Source of the DNA: Actinomycetota bacterium | GTDB taxonomy: Bacteria > Actinomycetota > Thermoleophilia > Solirubrobacterales > 70-9 | Assembly (NCBI GenBank): GCA_005885405.1 | Contig: VAYN01000008.1 | Coordinates: forward strand, 1-46,742 | Length of the DNA stretch: 46,742 nucleotides | Direction of reading: 5' to 3' | In this document: in pieces, positions 16,590 to 25,164 of the stretch | How the letters are laid out: every line of letters begins with the position of its first letter | Numbering within the stretch: the stretch's first letter is position 1 | The notes under the pieces: generated by a model | Seen by the model: the letters and a program-made list of their open reading frames with translations, nothing else | What the model was told of the DNA's origin: nothing | The model's database searches: none | Translations under genes and position numbers: made by a program

Positions 16590-17155
16590 GCAGGGGCGGC
16601 ATCGTCTGGTGCCGCCGCCAAGTCTTCGGCCTCAGGTGCCGTTGACGCCCCCGCCTGATCGTCCTCCGCGCTCGCTCCGCCCAGCACCTGCTCGTAGCGC
16701 TCCTCCTTCTGGCCCGGCCGCCGCGGGTGGCGGACGACGAGCTCGCGCTCGAGCAGCCGCTCCAGCGTCTCCTGAACGGCGGCCAGATCCGCGAACGAGT
16801 GCAGGCGCTCGCTGCGCTGCTTCAGCTCGCCGGGCGTCTGCGGCCCGCGCAGCATCAGCACCGCCAGCAGCGCCAGCTCGTCGTCGCCGATCCCCAGCGC
16901 CTCCGGCAGGAGGTGGCGGTACTTGCGAGCGCGGCTTCCGGCGCCGCTGGCAAGCCGGGTCCAGCCGCGCAGGGCGAGCCGCCGCAGCGCCTCGCTGACG
17001 GCCGCTTCGTCGTAGTCGACAACCGGGTCGCGGTTGGTCGACTGGTTGCAGGCGAGCCGCAGAGCATTCAGCGAGAGCGGATATGCGTCGGGAGTCGTCC
17101 GCTGCTTCTCGACCAGGCAGGCGACGACCCGGATCTCGACCGCGTCGGGCTCCAT
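16460..17155 (-). CDS. yceH: YceH family protein (DUF480)
   Basis: A 231-residue cytosolic protein of the YceH/UPF0502 family, made of two winged-helix-like domains. It opens with the typical VEIRVVACLVEKQRTTPDAYPLS and NALRLACNQSTNRDPVV, followed by LMLRGPQTPGELKQRS. After an acidic linker a coiled coil (RLERLERELTELRAQV) ends the usual protein; the last 22 residues (ATRAPRAR...) lie in the overlap with the DUF1906 gene and look unselected. Start overlaps the pyrE stop by one base. Molecular role unknown. Confidence 0.9.
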   Translation of the reverse strand: MEPDAVEIRVVACLVEKQRTTPDAYPLSLNALRLACNQSTNRDPVVDYDEAAVSEALRRLALRGWTRLASGAGSRARKYRHLLPEALGIGDDELALLAVLMLRGPQTPGELKQRSERLHSFADLAAVQETLERLLERELVVRHPRRPGQKEERYEQVLGGASAEDDQAGASTAPEAEDLAAAPDDAAPAYDEDRLERLERELTELRAQVATRAPRARSSARPPALRGTRKV

Positions 17156-17721
17156 CAGCCGCGGTCGGGGCGATCTGGGTAAATCTCGTCGATCGTGACC
17201 AGCGCCCGGTAAGGAGCCTCGGCCGCCGCTTCGATCTTCTCGGCGCCGCCGGCGAGGCGGTCGACAACGGCGACAACCCCCGCGACCTCGAGGCCCTCCT
17301 CCTGCACCCGTCCGATCGCGGTCGCGGTCGAGCCGCCGGTGGTGACCGTGTCCTCGACGACGAGGCAGCGGACACCAGCGGCGACCGGCCCCTCGACCCA
17401 GCGCTGCAGGCCGTGCTCCTTGCGCTGGCTGCGGACGAAGAAGGCAACCAGGTCCTCACCGCCGGGAACCGCGATTGCCGCACAGGCGGGCGGAATCGCC
17501 GCCGTCGCCGGGCCGCCGACGGCCTCGGCGCCGAGCTCGTGAGCCATCGCCGCGATCAGCTCGCCGGCAGCGTGGAAGCCTTGCGGGCGCATCAGCGTGC
17601 GGCGAGCGTCGACGTAGTACTGGGCGACCGCCCCGCTGGCCAGCGTCACTTCGCCGAGGATCAGAGAGTGCTCGCGCAGCTCGGCGAGCAGGGCCTGCTT
17701 GGCGGCGTCGAGATCGGGCAC
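17155..17721 (-). CDS. pyrE: Orotate phosphoribosyltransferase
   Basis: Adds PRPP-derived ribose phosphate to orotate in pyrimidine synthesis. 188 residues. The PRPP-binding signature is CLVVEDTVTTGGSTATAI; YYVDARRTLMRPQGF and FFVRSQRKEHGLQRW (with the conserved Lys/Arg loop) match the family. Start is GTG at 17721. The frame stays open to 18042 but the extra part is low complexity. It sits ten bases after the epimerase and overlaps yceH by one base, so the three likely form one transcript. Confidence 0.93.
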   Translation of the reverse strand: MPDLDAAKQALLAELREHSLILGEVTLASGAVAQYYVDARRTLMRPQGFHAAGELIAAMAHELGAEAVGGPATAAIPPACAAIAVPGGEDLVAFFVRSQRKEHGLQRWVEGPVAAGVRCLVVEDTVTTGGSTATAIGRVQEEGLEVAGVVAVVDRLAGGAEKIEAAAEAPYRALVTIDEIYPDRPDRG

Positions 17722-17731
17722 GGCGGCAATC

Positions 17732-18667
17732 CTAAGCGCGGAGGGACTCCGCGAAGCCCTGCCGCCAGCTCGGGTGCTCCGGCTGCCACCTAAGCTCGCG
17801 CTTTGCCTTCGCGTTGGAGGCGCCGCGCGTCGTCGTCGCGGTCGCCACCAGGTCCTTCCCCGCGACCAGGCGCGCCAGCCACTCGGGTACCCGGCGCGGT
17901 GGTTTCGCCCCCAGGGCCTCGGCGTAAACGGGCAGCCACTCGCGCACCGGCGCCGGCTCGTCATCGACGATGTTGTAAACGCCAGGCGAGCCGCGCTCGA
18001 GGGCGGCCACGTAGGCGGCGGCCGCATCGTCGACATGGACATGGGAGAAGGTGCCCTGCCCCTTGCCGATCACCGGGTAGCGCCGCTTTTTGACCTCGTC
18101 AGCCACCGAGCCGCCGCGGTCGTAGTAGGTGCCGGGGCCGTAGAACCAGCCGAAGCGGAGCACGACGCCCTCCAGCCCCTCCGCCTCCAGCACCTGGCTC
18201 TCGAGTGAGACAAGCGCGTCGCGGCCGGCGGCAAAGCGCCCGGGCGGATCGCGGAACATCGGCGCCTCCTCGTCCTTCACCCAATCCCCTTCGGGCTCGT
18301 AGAAGAAGGCAACGCTCTCGGCGACGAGCCGCCGCGCCCCCGCTGCCTCCGCGGCCGCGATCAAATTCCGCGTTCCCTCTTCCCGCAGGCGGTTGGTCTC
18401 TGCCAGATAATCCGATTTGGGGTCGAACCGCTCCGGCAGGGCCGTCAGCGCATGGATCACGACCTCCGGCCGCGCCGCCATCACAACCTCCCGCAGCGCC
18501 TCCGCGTCGAGGACGTCGCAGACCACCGCCTCCGCCCCCGCTTCGCGGATCTCCGCGGCCCGCCCCTCGCGGCGAGTCGTCCCGACAACCTCATGTCCGG
18601 CGGCGAGGAGCCGTCGAACGGTCGGCCGTCCGACTGCCCCGCTGGCACCTGCAACAAAAACCTTCAT
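17732..18667 (-). CDS. NAD-dependent epimerase/dehydratase family protein
   Basis: A 311-residue extended short-chain dehydrogenase. Rossmann motif VFVAGASGAVGRPTV at the N-terminus. The canonical YxxxK is not obvious; ESVAFFYEPEGDWV occupies the usual Ser site and ALVSLESQVL the usual Tyr-Lys helix, so it may be an atypical SDR (NmrA-like or a sugar epimerase relative) without that catalysis. FSHVHVDDAAAAYVAALE and GVYNIVDDEPAPV are typical. ATG at 18667 preferred over TTG at 18676, because a TAAGTT -10 ends seven bases upstream. Substrate unknown. Confidence 0.87.
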   Translation of the reverse strand: MKVFVAGASGAVGRPTVRRLLAAGHEVVGTTRREGRAAEIREAGAEAVVCDVLDAEALREVVMAARPEVVIHALTALPERFDPKSDYLAETNRLREEGTRNLIAAAEAAGARRLVAESVAFFYEPEGDWVKDEEAPMFRDPPGRFAAGRDALVSLESQVLEAEGLEGVVLRFGWFYGPGTYYDRGGSVADEVKKRRYPVIGKGQGTFSHVHVDDAAAAYVAALERGSPGVYNIVDDEPAPVREWLPVYAEALGAKPPRRVPEWLARLVAGKDLVATATTTRGASNAKAKRELRWQPEHPSWRQGFAESLRA

Positions 18668-18674
18668 GCCCGGC

Positions 18675-18680
18675 AACTTA
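18675..18680 (-). promoter_or_regulatory. Probable -10 element of the epimerase-pyrE-yceH operon (TAAGTT)
   Basis: On the minus strand TAAGTT ends seven bases before the epimerase ATG with no Shine-Dalgarno, as in other leaderless-type starts of this window. Confidence 0.5.
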
Positions 18681-18700
18681 CTGCGGGCGAGCCGGCCCGG

Positions 18701-19669
18701 CTACCAGATGAAGATGTCCTCGCCGAAGAAGATCCGCTCGTAGATCTCCGGCTGGTCGGCGATGAAGGTCCGCAGGCAGCCGTGGCTGGCGGGGTAGTCC
18801 GGGACCGATTCGTAGCCGTGGACGGCGTAGCCGCCGTAGAAGTAGAACGAGTAGTACATCCCGTGGGAGTTGTAGCCCGGTTCCTGACGGATGAACTCGA
18901 AGTGCCCGGTCACGGTCGGGGTCGAGGACTTGCCCGAGGAGATCGGGTAGATCGCAAATGGCTTGTCGCCTTTGGTGAAGACGAGCACCTGCTTGGAGAG
19001 CGGTGCCTCGACGTGCTCACCGGCGCCGGGATGGCGAACCTCGTAGCCGCCCTTGCCTGAGAAGACCTTCTTCACGAGCCCGGCACCGGCGCGCATGCTG
19101 CGGCTCATGCCGTTGACTTTGCGATAGGCGAGGACGCCGCGCCCGGTCTTGCCGCCGAAGCAGCGACCGTCGTTGGCGATGTAGCCCATCTTCCGCATCC
19201 CCTTCTTGAAGCCGACGACGACGTCACCGCACTGCCCTTGGTGCAGTGAGGGGAAGCTCACCTTCCAGCTCTTACGGACGGTGCTGTCGCCGCCCAGCTC
19301 CGGCGTCGCCACGTGCTTGGCGGCGACCGCATACTTGGCGTTCTCGCGGATCTGGATGTTGGTGCGGAAGGTCCCCTTCGCCCCCGCCTTGCGGACCGAG
19401 AGGTTGCGACTGAAGAGCTGGTGCCCGTCCTTGTAGAAGGTGACCTGAACCTTCTCTCCAGCAACGAACGGGGAGAGGGTGCCGGTGACCGGAACCGTGG
19501 ACATGATCTCGGCACGGCCGTTCTCCAGGTGGCCGACCTTGATCTTCACGGTCGCCTCGGAGACCGGCGTCGGCTTCGGGACCGGCTTTGGCTTTGGCGC
19601 TGCGACCGCAGTGCCAGGCAGAGCGAGGGCGGCTGCGACGACGAGGACTGAGGAAAGGCGGCGATTCAC
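18701..19669 (-). CDS. L,D-transpeptidase (YkuD domain), secreted
   Basis: A 322-residue exported cell-wall cross-linking enzyme. Signal peptide about 1-23, then a Lys/Pro linker (PKPKPVPKPTPV). A beta-sandwich region and a peptidoglycan-binding-like helical part (VVGFKKGMRKMGYIA) precede the YkuD catalytic domain, with its motif SHGCLRTF (His296, Cys298) and upstream YAVHGYESVP. It makes 3-3 peptide links in peptidoglycan. Start is GTG at 19669, 11 bases after the CPBP gene. The frame is open further upstream, but that reading is inside the CPBP gene. Confidence 0.92.
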   Translation of the reverse strand: MNRRLSSVLVVAAALALPGTAVAAPKPKPVPKPTPVSEATVKIKVGHLENGRAEIMSTVPVTGTLSPFVAGEKVQVTFYKDGHQLFSRNLSVRKAGAKGTFRTNIQIRENAKYAVAAKHVATPELGGDSTVRKSWKVSFPSLHQGQCGDVVVGFKKGMRKMGYIANDGRCFGGKTGRGVLAYRKVNGMSRSMRAGAGLVKKVFSGKGGYEVRHPGAGEHVEAPLSKQVLVFTKGDKPFAIYPISSGKSSTPTVTGHFEFIRQEPGYNSHGMYYSFYFYGGYAVHGYESVPDYPASHGCLRTFIADQPEIYERIFFGEDIFIW

Positions 19670-19680
19670 GGCGGCGAATG

Positions 19681-20388
19681 CTACTGAGCGAGCAGGGCGA
19701 CAGAGTTGTTCAGCATGTGCAGCAGAATTCCCGGCACGATCGAGCCGGTTTTCTCGTAGAGCAGGCAGAGAACAACCCCGAAGGCGATCAGCGGCGGCAC
19801 CGCGGTGATCCCGGTCGTTGCGTGGAGGAGGCCGAAGATCCCTCCCGCGATCAGCGCGGCCGGCAGCCGCGGCAGCCGCTCCCGCAACCCGCCGAAGAGC
19901 ATCCCGCGGAAGCAGAGCTCCTCGGCGATCCCGGCCCCGAGGACGATCAGCAGGATCTGCACTGGGACGGGACCGAAGCTTTCGGCGATGTCCTCCTGCT
20001 CGGGTTCGACGATCAGCGCGGTGTAGGCCATCGCGAACAGCAGGTAGGCGCCCACCGCAGCCGCCATCCACTTGAACGCCGAAGGCCGGAAGCGCACGGC
20101 CCCCAGCCGCCGCAAACACTCTCCGAGTGATCGTGCCCCGCGGGAGCGAGCCAGCCCCAGCGGCACCAGGAGGAAGCCAAGGACGGTCCCTAACTGAAGG
20201 AGGACGTTGCCGAGGGTGGTCAGGTCCCCGTCGGCGTCGGTGAACGCCAGCGCCGGGAGGGAGAGGACGAGCCCGACGACGATCGCCAGGAGGAAGCCGA
20301 GGAGCGCTGCCCCCGGGCCCCAGTTGGAGGGCGGAAAGGCGCGCGGCCCCGGTTCGGCGACAGGTGGGGTGGCTAGGTTGCTCTCCAT
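19681..20388 (-). CDS. CPBP family intramembrane metalloprotease
   Basis: A 235-residue membrane protein with about six to eight helices and the CPBP (Rce1/CAAX-like) motifs: AEELCFRGMLFGGL (EExxxR), FGLLHATTG (FxxxH) and a final HMLNNS. Such proteins cleave or hold membrane peptides; some are immunity proteins. Start ATG at 20388 shares two bases with the divergent mscS ATG (the two lie in one CATG). A longer start at 20439 exists but would lie inside mscS. Co-transcribed with the L,D-transpeptidase. Confidence 0.88.
   Translation of the reverse strand: MESNLATPPVAEPGPRAFPPSNWGPGAALLGFLLAIVVGLVLSLPALAFTDADGDLTTLGNVLLQLGTVLGFLLVPLGLARSRGARSLGECLRRLGAVRFRPSAFKWMAAAVGAYLLFAMAYTALIVEPEQEDIAESFGPVPVQILLIVLGAGIAEELCFRGMLFGGLRERLPRLPAALIAGGIFGLLHATTGITAVPPLIAFGVVLCLLYEKTGSIVPGILLHMLNNSVALLAQ
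20374..20379 (+). promoter_or_regulatory. Probable -10 element of the mscS-like gene (TAGGTT)
   Basis: TAGGTT ends seven bases before the ATG at 20387 and no Shine-Dalgarno lies between. It falls inside the first codons of the divergent CPBP gene. Confidence 0.5.
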
Positions 20389-20803
20389 GTCGCCCGCAGT
20401 CTCACAGGTCTCGCGCACGACCCGGACGCGGTTGCGCATCCTCCGCCGCCTCGCCTTCCTCGCCGTCTTTCTCGTCGTCGCGATGCTGGCGCTGAGTCAG
20501 TTCACCGAGCTAAAGGAGCTCGCGACCGGCGTCCTCGCCTCGACCGCGCTCGTCGTCGCCGTCGTCGGCTTCGCAGCACAACGCACCCTCGCCAACGTCA
20601 TCGCCGGGATCCAGATCGCCGTCTCGCAGCCAATCAGGATCGGCGACCGGCTCACCTTCGACGAATGCGAGGGGCGAGTCACCGACATCACCCTCTCCTA
20701 CACCTACCTCGATCCCGGCGACGGCAGCTCCGTGGTGATCCCCAACCAGCTCCTGACCGAAGGGGTCGTCCACAACCACTCGACCGAAGACACCGTCGCC
20801 TAG
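20387..20803 (+). CDS. Minimal MscS-type mechanosensitive channel
   Basis: A 138-residue protein, about half the size of E. coli MscS. It has one N-terminal hydrophobic helix (FLAVFLVVAMLALSQF), then the pore-lining TM3 region ([37 protein letters not shown]) and the beta domain (EGRVTDITLSYTYL, VVIPNQLL). The C-terminal alpha/beta vestibule is missing. It probably forms a small osmotic valve, as do other short MscS proteins, but function is inferred. PBP follows after 31 bases. Confidence 0.88.
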   Translation: MSPAVSQVSRTTRTRLRILRRLAFLAVFLVVAMLALSQFTELKELATGVLASTALVVAVVGFAAQRTLANVIAGIQIAVSQPIRIGDRLTFDECEGRVTDITLSYTYLDPGDGSSVVIPNQLLTEGVVHNHSTEDTVA

Positions 20804-20820
20804 CGCCTTCCCGCCCTAAG

Positions 20821-20826
20821 TACCCT
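20821..20826 (+). promoter_or_regulatory. Probable -10 element of the PBP gene (TACCCT)
   Basis: TACCCT ends eight bases before the ATG at 20835, again without a Shine-Dalgarno. Confidence 0.45.
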
Positions 20827-20834
20827 CTGAATCG

Positions 20835-22961
20835 ATGACGCAGCGCACTCGGCGAGGCCGGCGCCGGCAGGGGGGAATCGGCGCCAAGCTCCTCTTCGTC
20901 TTCGGCGGAGTCCTCGCGCTGCTCGCGATTGCGGTGATCGGGGTCGCCTCCTGGGTCCTCGACGTCGCCGCCGACGCGCCCTCGCTGCGCGCTTGCAAAC
21001 CGATCGACCGCGGCGGCAACACCGTCATCTACGCCGCCGACGGCTCGAAGCTCGGGACCGTCGCCTCGCCGGAGGCGCGCTCGTTGGTCTCGATCGAGCG
21101 GGTGCCGAAGTCGCTGCAACTGGCGACGGTTGCGATCGAGGACCAGCGCTTCTACCAGCACGACGCGCTCGACTACGAGGGGATCGCGCGGGCGATCGTC
21201 AAGAACCTGGAAGCAGGCGAAGCGGTCGAGGGCGGCTCGACGATCACCCAGCAGCTGGTCCGCAACCTCTGCATCCGCAACCCGGAGCGGACGATCGAGC
21301 GCAAGATCGAAGAGGCAGAGCTCGCAGGCGAGTACGCCGAACACCACAGCCGCAAGGAAATCCTCGGCTCCTACCTCAACGTCGCCTCCTACGGGACCGT
21401 CGAAGGGACGACCGCGGTGGGAGTCGGCGCCGCCTCCAGGATCTTCTTCTCGAAGCCCGTCTGGAAGCTGAAGCTGCCCGAAGCGGCCCTGCTGGCAGGG
21501 CTACCGCAGGCGCCCTCCGAATACAACCCGCTGCTGAATCCGGCCGCGGCGAAAGCGCGGCGCAACCAGGTGCTGTCGCAGATGGCGAAGCTCGGCTACA
21601 TCAGCGAGGAGCGAGCGCAGGCACTGCGAGCGAGCGGGCTGCGGGTGAACCTCGACGAGAGCTACTTCGAACACCGCGAGCCCTACTTCTTCGACTACGT
21701 CGAAAACCGCCTGATTGAGAAGTACGGGCCGAACACGGTGCGCCGCGGCGGGCTCGAGGTCCACACGACGATCGAGCCCGAGCTGCAGGAAGTGGGCCTG
21801 GAAGCGATGCGCTCGGCCCTCCCCTACTCGACCGACCCTTCCTCGGCGCTGGTTTCGATCGACCCGCGCAACGGCCACATCCGGGCGATGGTCTCAAGCT
21901 CCTATTACGAAGACAGCAAGTTCAACCTCGCCGCGCAGGGGCACCGGCAGCCGGGCTCGACCTTCAAGACCTTCGTCCTAACGACGGCGATCCGCCAAGG
22001 CATCGACCCCTACTCGACCTACTACAGCTCCAAACCGCTCGACCTCTACCTGCCGCAGTGGGGGCACTGGACGGTCCACACCGCCGACGAAGGGTATTTG
22101 GGGACGGTCAACCTGCAGCAGGCAACGGTCGCCTCCGACAACACCGTTTTCGCCCAGCTCGACCTCGACGTTGGTCCGAAGGCGGTAGCGGCGACCGCGC
22201 ACCAGATGGGGATCACCTCCCACCTGGACGGGATCCCCGCCGAGGGCATCGGCGGCCTGCGGATCGGCGTCTCGCCGTTGGAGATGTCGAGTGCCTACGC
22301 AACGCTCGCCGCCGGGGGCATGCGGCGCAACCCGGTCGCCGTCGCCAAGGTCGTCTTCCCCAACGGCCACGTCGAGCACCCTGAAGGGTCGAAGCCGCAG
22401 CAGGCGGTCTCGCCGGCGGTCGCCTGGGAGGTGACCCGGCTCCTGCACGACAACATCACCGAAGGGACGGGCACCGCCGCCTACACCGGCTGCGCCGGCC
22501 AGGCGGGCAAGACCGGGACGACCGATGAATACACCGACGCCTGGTTTGCCGGCTACCAGCCGAACCTGGCGACCGTGGTCTGGGTCGGCTACCCGGAGTC
22601 GAACGAGATCTCGATGTCCAGCGTGCACGGGACGACGGTCTTCGGCGGCACCTTCCCGGCCGAGATCTGGCACTCGCTCTACGAAGGCGCCGGGGTTCCC
22701 TGCGAGGAATTCACCGAACCCGAGCAGAAGATCAGCTGGGCCCCCTTCTACGGCCGTTTCGCGCGATCCAGCCCCCGCGACGACACCACCCTCGACGGTG
22801 GTGACAACGACAGCGGCGAAAGCGAGGCGCCGCCGCCAGGCAGTGCCGCGGTCGGCGGCTACGACCCCGACGCCTACGCCCCGGGAGCCGGGCAGGAACC
22901 GTATCCCGCACCCTCGCCCGAGCCGCAGAGCGTCGGCGGCGGTGAGTCGGCGAACAGGTAG
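20835..22961 (+). CDS. Class A penicillin-binding protein (GT51 transglycosylase / transpeptidase)
   Basis: A 708-residue bifunctional peptidoglycan synthase. A basic cytoplasmic start and one membrane helix (about 18-42) are followed by the GT51 domain with AIEDQRFYQHDALD (catalytic Glu) and EGGSTITQQLVRNL. The transpeptidase domain has SxxK in GSTFKTF (Ser about 375), SDNTVF (SxN) and KTGTT (Lys559). The tail after about 640 is disordered, rich in Pro, Gly and Ser. It makes glycan strands and cross-links them at the membrane surface. The next gene lies in the same frame beyond the TAG. Confidence 0.96.
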   Translation: MTQRTRRGRRRQGGIGAKLLFVFGGVLALLAIAVIGVASWVLDVAADAPSLRACKPIDRGGNTVIYAADGSKLGTVASPEARSLVSIERVPKSLQLATVAIEDQRFYQHDALDYEGIARAIVKNLEAGEAVEGGSTITQQLVRNLCIRNPERTIERKIEEAELAGEYAEHHSRKEILGSYLNVASYGTVEGTTAVGVGAASRIFFSKPVWKLKLPEAALLAGLPQAPSEYNPLLNPAAAKARRNQVLSQMAKLGYISEERAQALRASGLRVNLDESYFEHREPYFFDYVENRLIEKYGPNTVRRGGLEVHTTIEPELQEVGLEAMRSALPYSTDPSSALVSIDPRNGHIRAMVSSSYYEDSKFNLAAQGHRQPGSTFKTFVLTTAIRQGIDPYSTYYSSKPLDLYLPQWGHWTVHTADEGYLGTVNLQQATVASDNTVFAQLDLDVGPKAVAATAHQMGITSHLDGIPAEGIGGLRIGVSPLEMSSAYATLAAGGMRRNPVAVAKVVFPNGHVEHPEGSKPQQAVSPAVAWEVTRLLHDNITEGTGTAAYTGCAGQAGKTGTTDEYTDAWFAGYQPNLATVVWVGYPESNEISMSSVHGTTVFGGTFPAEIWHSLYEGAGVPCEEFTEPEQKISWAPFYGRFARSSPRDDTTLDGGDNDSGESEAPPPGSAAVGGYDPDAYAPGAGQEPYPAPSPEPQSVGGGESANR

Positions 22962-22994
22962 CGGCCGATCGACCCCGGACTCGCCTTCGGGCTG

Positions 22995-24053
22995 ATGTGG
23001 GCCGGCTTTGCCGGCTACCTCGGGTTCTTGGCGGCGGCTCCGCGGCTGGGGCGGCGCCTCGTCTGGGCGACGATCCTCCTCCTCGTCACCGCCTTCGCCG
23101 TCGCCCCCGTCCTCCTCTCCCACGACGTCTACAGCTACGTCGACTACGCGCGGCTGGGGGTGAGGCATGGCCTCGACCCCTACGTCCACCCTCCGCTTGC
23201 CGCCCCCGCCGATCCCGCTTACGCCGAGGTCACCTGGACCGAAGCGACCAGCGCCTACGGCCCGCTCTTCACCCTCATCACCTACCCCCTCGCCTGCCTG
23301 CCGGTGGGGATCGCGGTGGCGGTGCTGAAGGCGGTCGCGGCGCTCTCGGTCCTCGGCGTCGCCGCCGTCGTCTCCCGCCTCGCGGCAGGGCGCGGCGTCA
23401 ACCCCCTCCGCGCCGCCACCTTCGTCGCCCTCAACCCGCTCGTTCTCGTCCACGTCGTCGGCGGCGCCCACAACGACGGTCTGACGATGCTGCTCGCGAC
23501 CCTCTCCGTCGCCGCCCTCCTCAGCGCCCGCGAGGCGCCCGGCGGCGGCGCCCTCGTCGCCGCGATCGCCACCAAGGCCTCCGCTGCCTTCCTCGCCCCC
23601 TTCGCCCTCCTCGGCGCCGAGAAGCGCGGCCGGTTCCTGGCCGGGGCAGCTGGCGCTGCCCTCCTCGTCGCTGCCGCGGCCTGGATCGCCTTCGGCTGGG
23701 ACTGGCTCGGCGGCTTCGGGCTAGCCGGGGAGAACCAGAGCCGGACGAGCCACATGAGCATCCCGATCACGACGGCGCGACTCACGGGCCTCAACCCCGA
23801 GGCCGTCCGCCTTGCCACCGCCTTTCTCTTTGCCGCCACGGTCGCCTACCTCCTCGCCTGGACCTGGCGCGGCGGCGACTGGATCCGCGCTGCCGCCTGG
23901 TGCGCGTTCGCGCTCCTCCTCGCCACCTCGTGGCTGCTCCCCTGGTACCTGCTCTGGCCGCTGCCGCTGGCTGCGATCTCGCGGGACCGGCCGCTACAGC
24001 TCCTGACGCTGGCGCTGACCGCGTATCAGCTCGGAGCGCGCATCCCGCTTTGA
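22995..24053 (+). CDS. GT-C type polyprenol-phosphomannose-dependent mannosyltransferase-like protein
   Basis: A 352-residue membrane protein with about ten helices. The conserved loop LLSHDVYSYVDYARLGVRHG, then LDPYVHPP and SAYGPLFTLI, are those of DUF2029/GT87 and MptA/B relatives that use lipid-linked mannose outside the membrane; the Asp in SHDVYSY is the expected catalytic residue. The open frame continues 11 codons upstream to the PBP stop, and those residues (RPIDPGLAFGL) look like part of the first helix, so the true start may be a rarer codon before 22995. The last 28 bases overlap the convergent flippase-like gene. Confidence 0.85.
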   Translation: MWAGFAGYLGFLAAAPRLGRRLVWATILLLVTAFAVAPVLLSHDVYSYVDYARLGVRHGLDPYVHPPLAAPADPAYAEVTWTEATSAYGPLFTLITYPLACLPVGIAVAVLKAVAALSVLGVAAVVSRLAAGRGVNPLRAATFVALNPLVLVHVVGGAHNDGLTMLLATLSVAALLSAREAPGGGALVAAIATKASAAFLAPFALLGAEKRGRFLAGAAGAALLVAAAAWIAFGWDWLGGFGLAGENQSRTSHMSIPITTARLTGLNPEAVRLATAFLFAATVAYLLAWTWRGGDWIRAAAWCAFALLLATSWLLPWYLLWPLPLAAISRDRPLQLLTLALTAYQLGARIPL

Positions 24054-25123
24054 GCCTGGCGCTCGGCTTCTTCCAACTCCACCGCTTCCTCCTCGGGGGA
24101 AGGGTGGATGATCCCGGTCTGGATGCTCCACCCCTCGCGGCGCCCGAGCGCCGTGACGCCGCCGACGTAGATCAGTTCGGCGAGGGTGAGGACACCGCGG
24201 ACGGCAATCGCGATCAGCGACCCGAGCGCGAAGCTCTTGCTCGGCAGCGCCGCCTTCATCGCCCAGGCGAAGGCGGCGTCCTTGACCCCGAGCCCGGCCG
24301 GGGCGATCAGGGTCACCAGCGCGGCGACGTAGCCGATCGCCTGTGCGGAGCCGACCAGGACAACGTCCTCGAAAGGGATCGTCGTGACCGAGCGGGCGAC
24401 GCAGTAGAGCCCAAGGGCGATCACGAACCAGTTCAGCGTGTAGAAGGCGATCAGGGCGATGATCCCGTGGGTGGGGATGAAGGCCGGCAGCGGCTCACGA
24501 CCGAATTTGCGCAGCGCCCAGTTGACCAGCGGCCCGAAGACCCGTGGATGCAGGACCACGATCGCCGCCGGAATCAGCAGCAGCACCCCCCAGCGCCACG
24601 CGTCCCCCTGGAGATCGGGGTGCTGGATGATGAAATACGACGCGACGATGATCGCCGAGGTGGCCGAGACCGCCTGTTCGTAGACGATGCTGGCGATCGT
24701 GATCCGGCGCGGGATCCCGGCCCGTTCTGAGAGCAGCAAACGCCCCAGCACGTAGAGGACGCTGCCGGGGACGTAGCGCGCCAGCAGCGGCTGCCCCCAG
24801 GCCACCTGCGCCCGCCCGAACCCGATCCGGTAGCCGAGGAAGCGCAGCGTCAGGTCCCAGCCGTAGGCGCTGAGGACGAAGAAGACCGGCAGGATGATGA
24901 TCGCCGGCACCAGCCAGCCGACGTGGAAGTGAACCCCCTCGTCCTTGATCTCCGCCCACTGGTCGATCACCGTGAGCACCAGGAAGCCGAAGATCAGCAC
25001 GGCAAGGCCGATCTGGAGGGCGAGGCGGACTTTGCGGCTGCGGGGGGGCTTCTTCCCGACCCGTGATCCGGCCTCGCCTACGCGATGCAGGAATGGTTGG
25101 CGGCTCTCCACGTCCGTGCGCAC
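24026..25123 (-). CDS. UPF0104 / lysylphosphatidylglycerol synthase TM-region family protein
   Basis: A 365-residue membrane protein with about eight helices, of the AglD/MprF-flippase-like family (LARYVPGSVLYVLGRLLL, TLIAPAGLGVKDAAFAWAM are typical). Such proteins move or modify lipids or lipid-linked sugars. It lacks a synthetase domain. The C-terminal tail (EEEAVELEEAERQ) is acidic and cytoplasmic. I chose GTG at 25123, because the longer start at 25210 would overlap thiL. It is convergent with the GT-C gene, and the two may both serve cell-envelope glycolipids. Confidence 0.83.
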   Translation of the reverse strand: MRTDVESRQPFLHRVGEAGSRVGKKPPRSRKVRLALQIGLAVLIFGFLVLTVIDQWAEIKDEGVHFHVGWLVPAIIILPVFFVLSAYGWDLTLRFLGYRIGFGRAQVAWGQPLLARYVPGSVLYVLGRLLLSERAGIPRRITIASIVYEQAVSATSAIIVASYFIIQHPDLQGDAWRWGVLLLIPAAIVVLHPRVFGPLVNWALRKFGREPLPAFIPTHGIIALIAFYTLNWFVIALGLYCVARSVTTIPFEDVVLVGSAQAIGYVAALVTLIAPAGLGVKDAAFAWAMKAALPSKSFALGSLIAIAVRGVLTLAELIYVGGVTALGRREGWSIQTGIIHPSPEEEAVELEEAERQAQSGMRAPS

Positions 25124-25164
25124 CTTAGTTATTCGGTTAGTCGCTTGTTTGGGATAGTCATCTG

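Noticed and set aside
21978-23471. Minus-strand open frame of 497 codons opposite PBP and the GT-C gene
   Set aside because: Same reasoning: antisense of two well-supported genes, no domain and low complexity.
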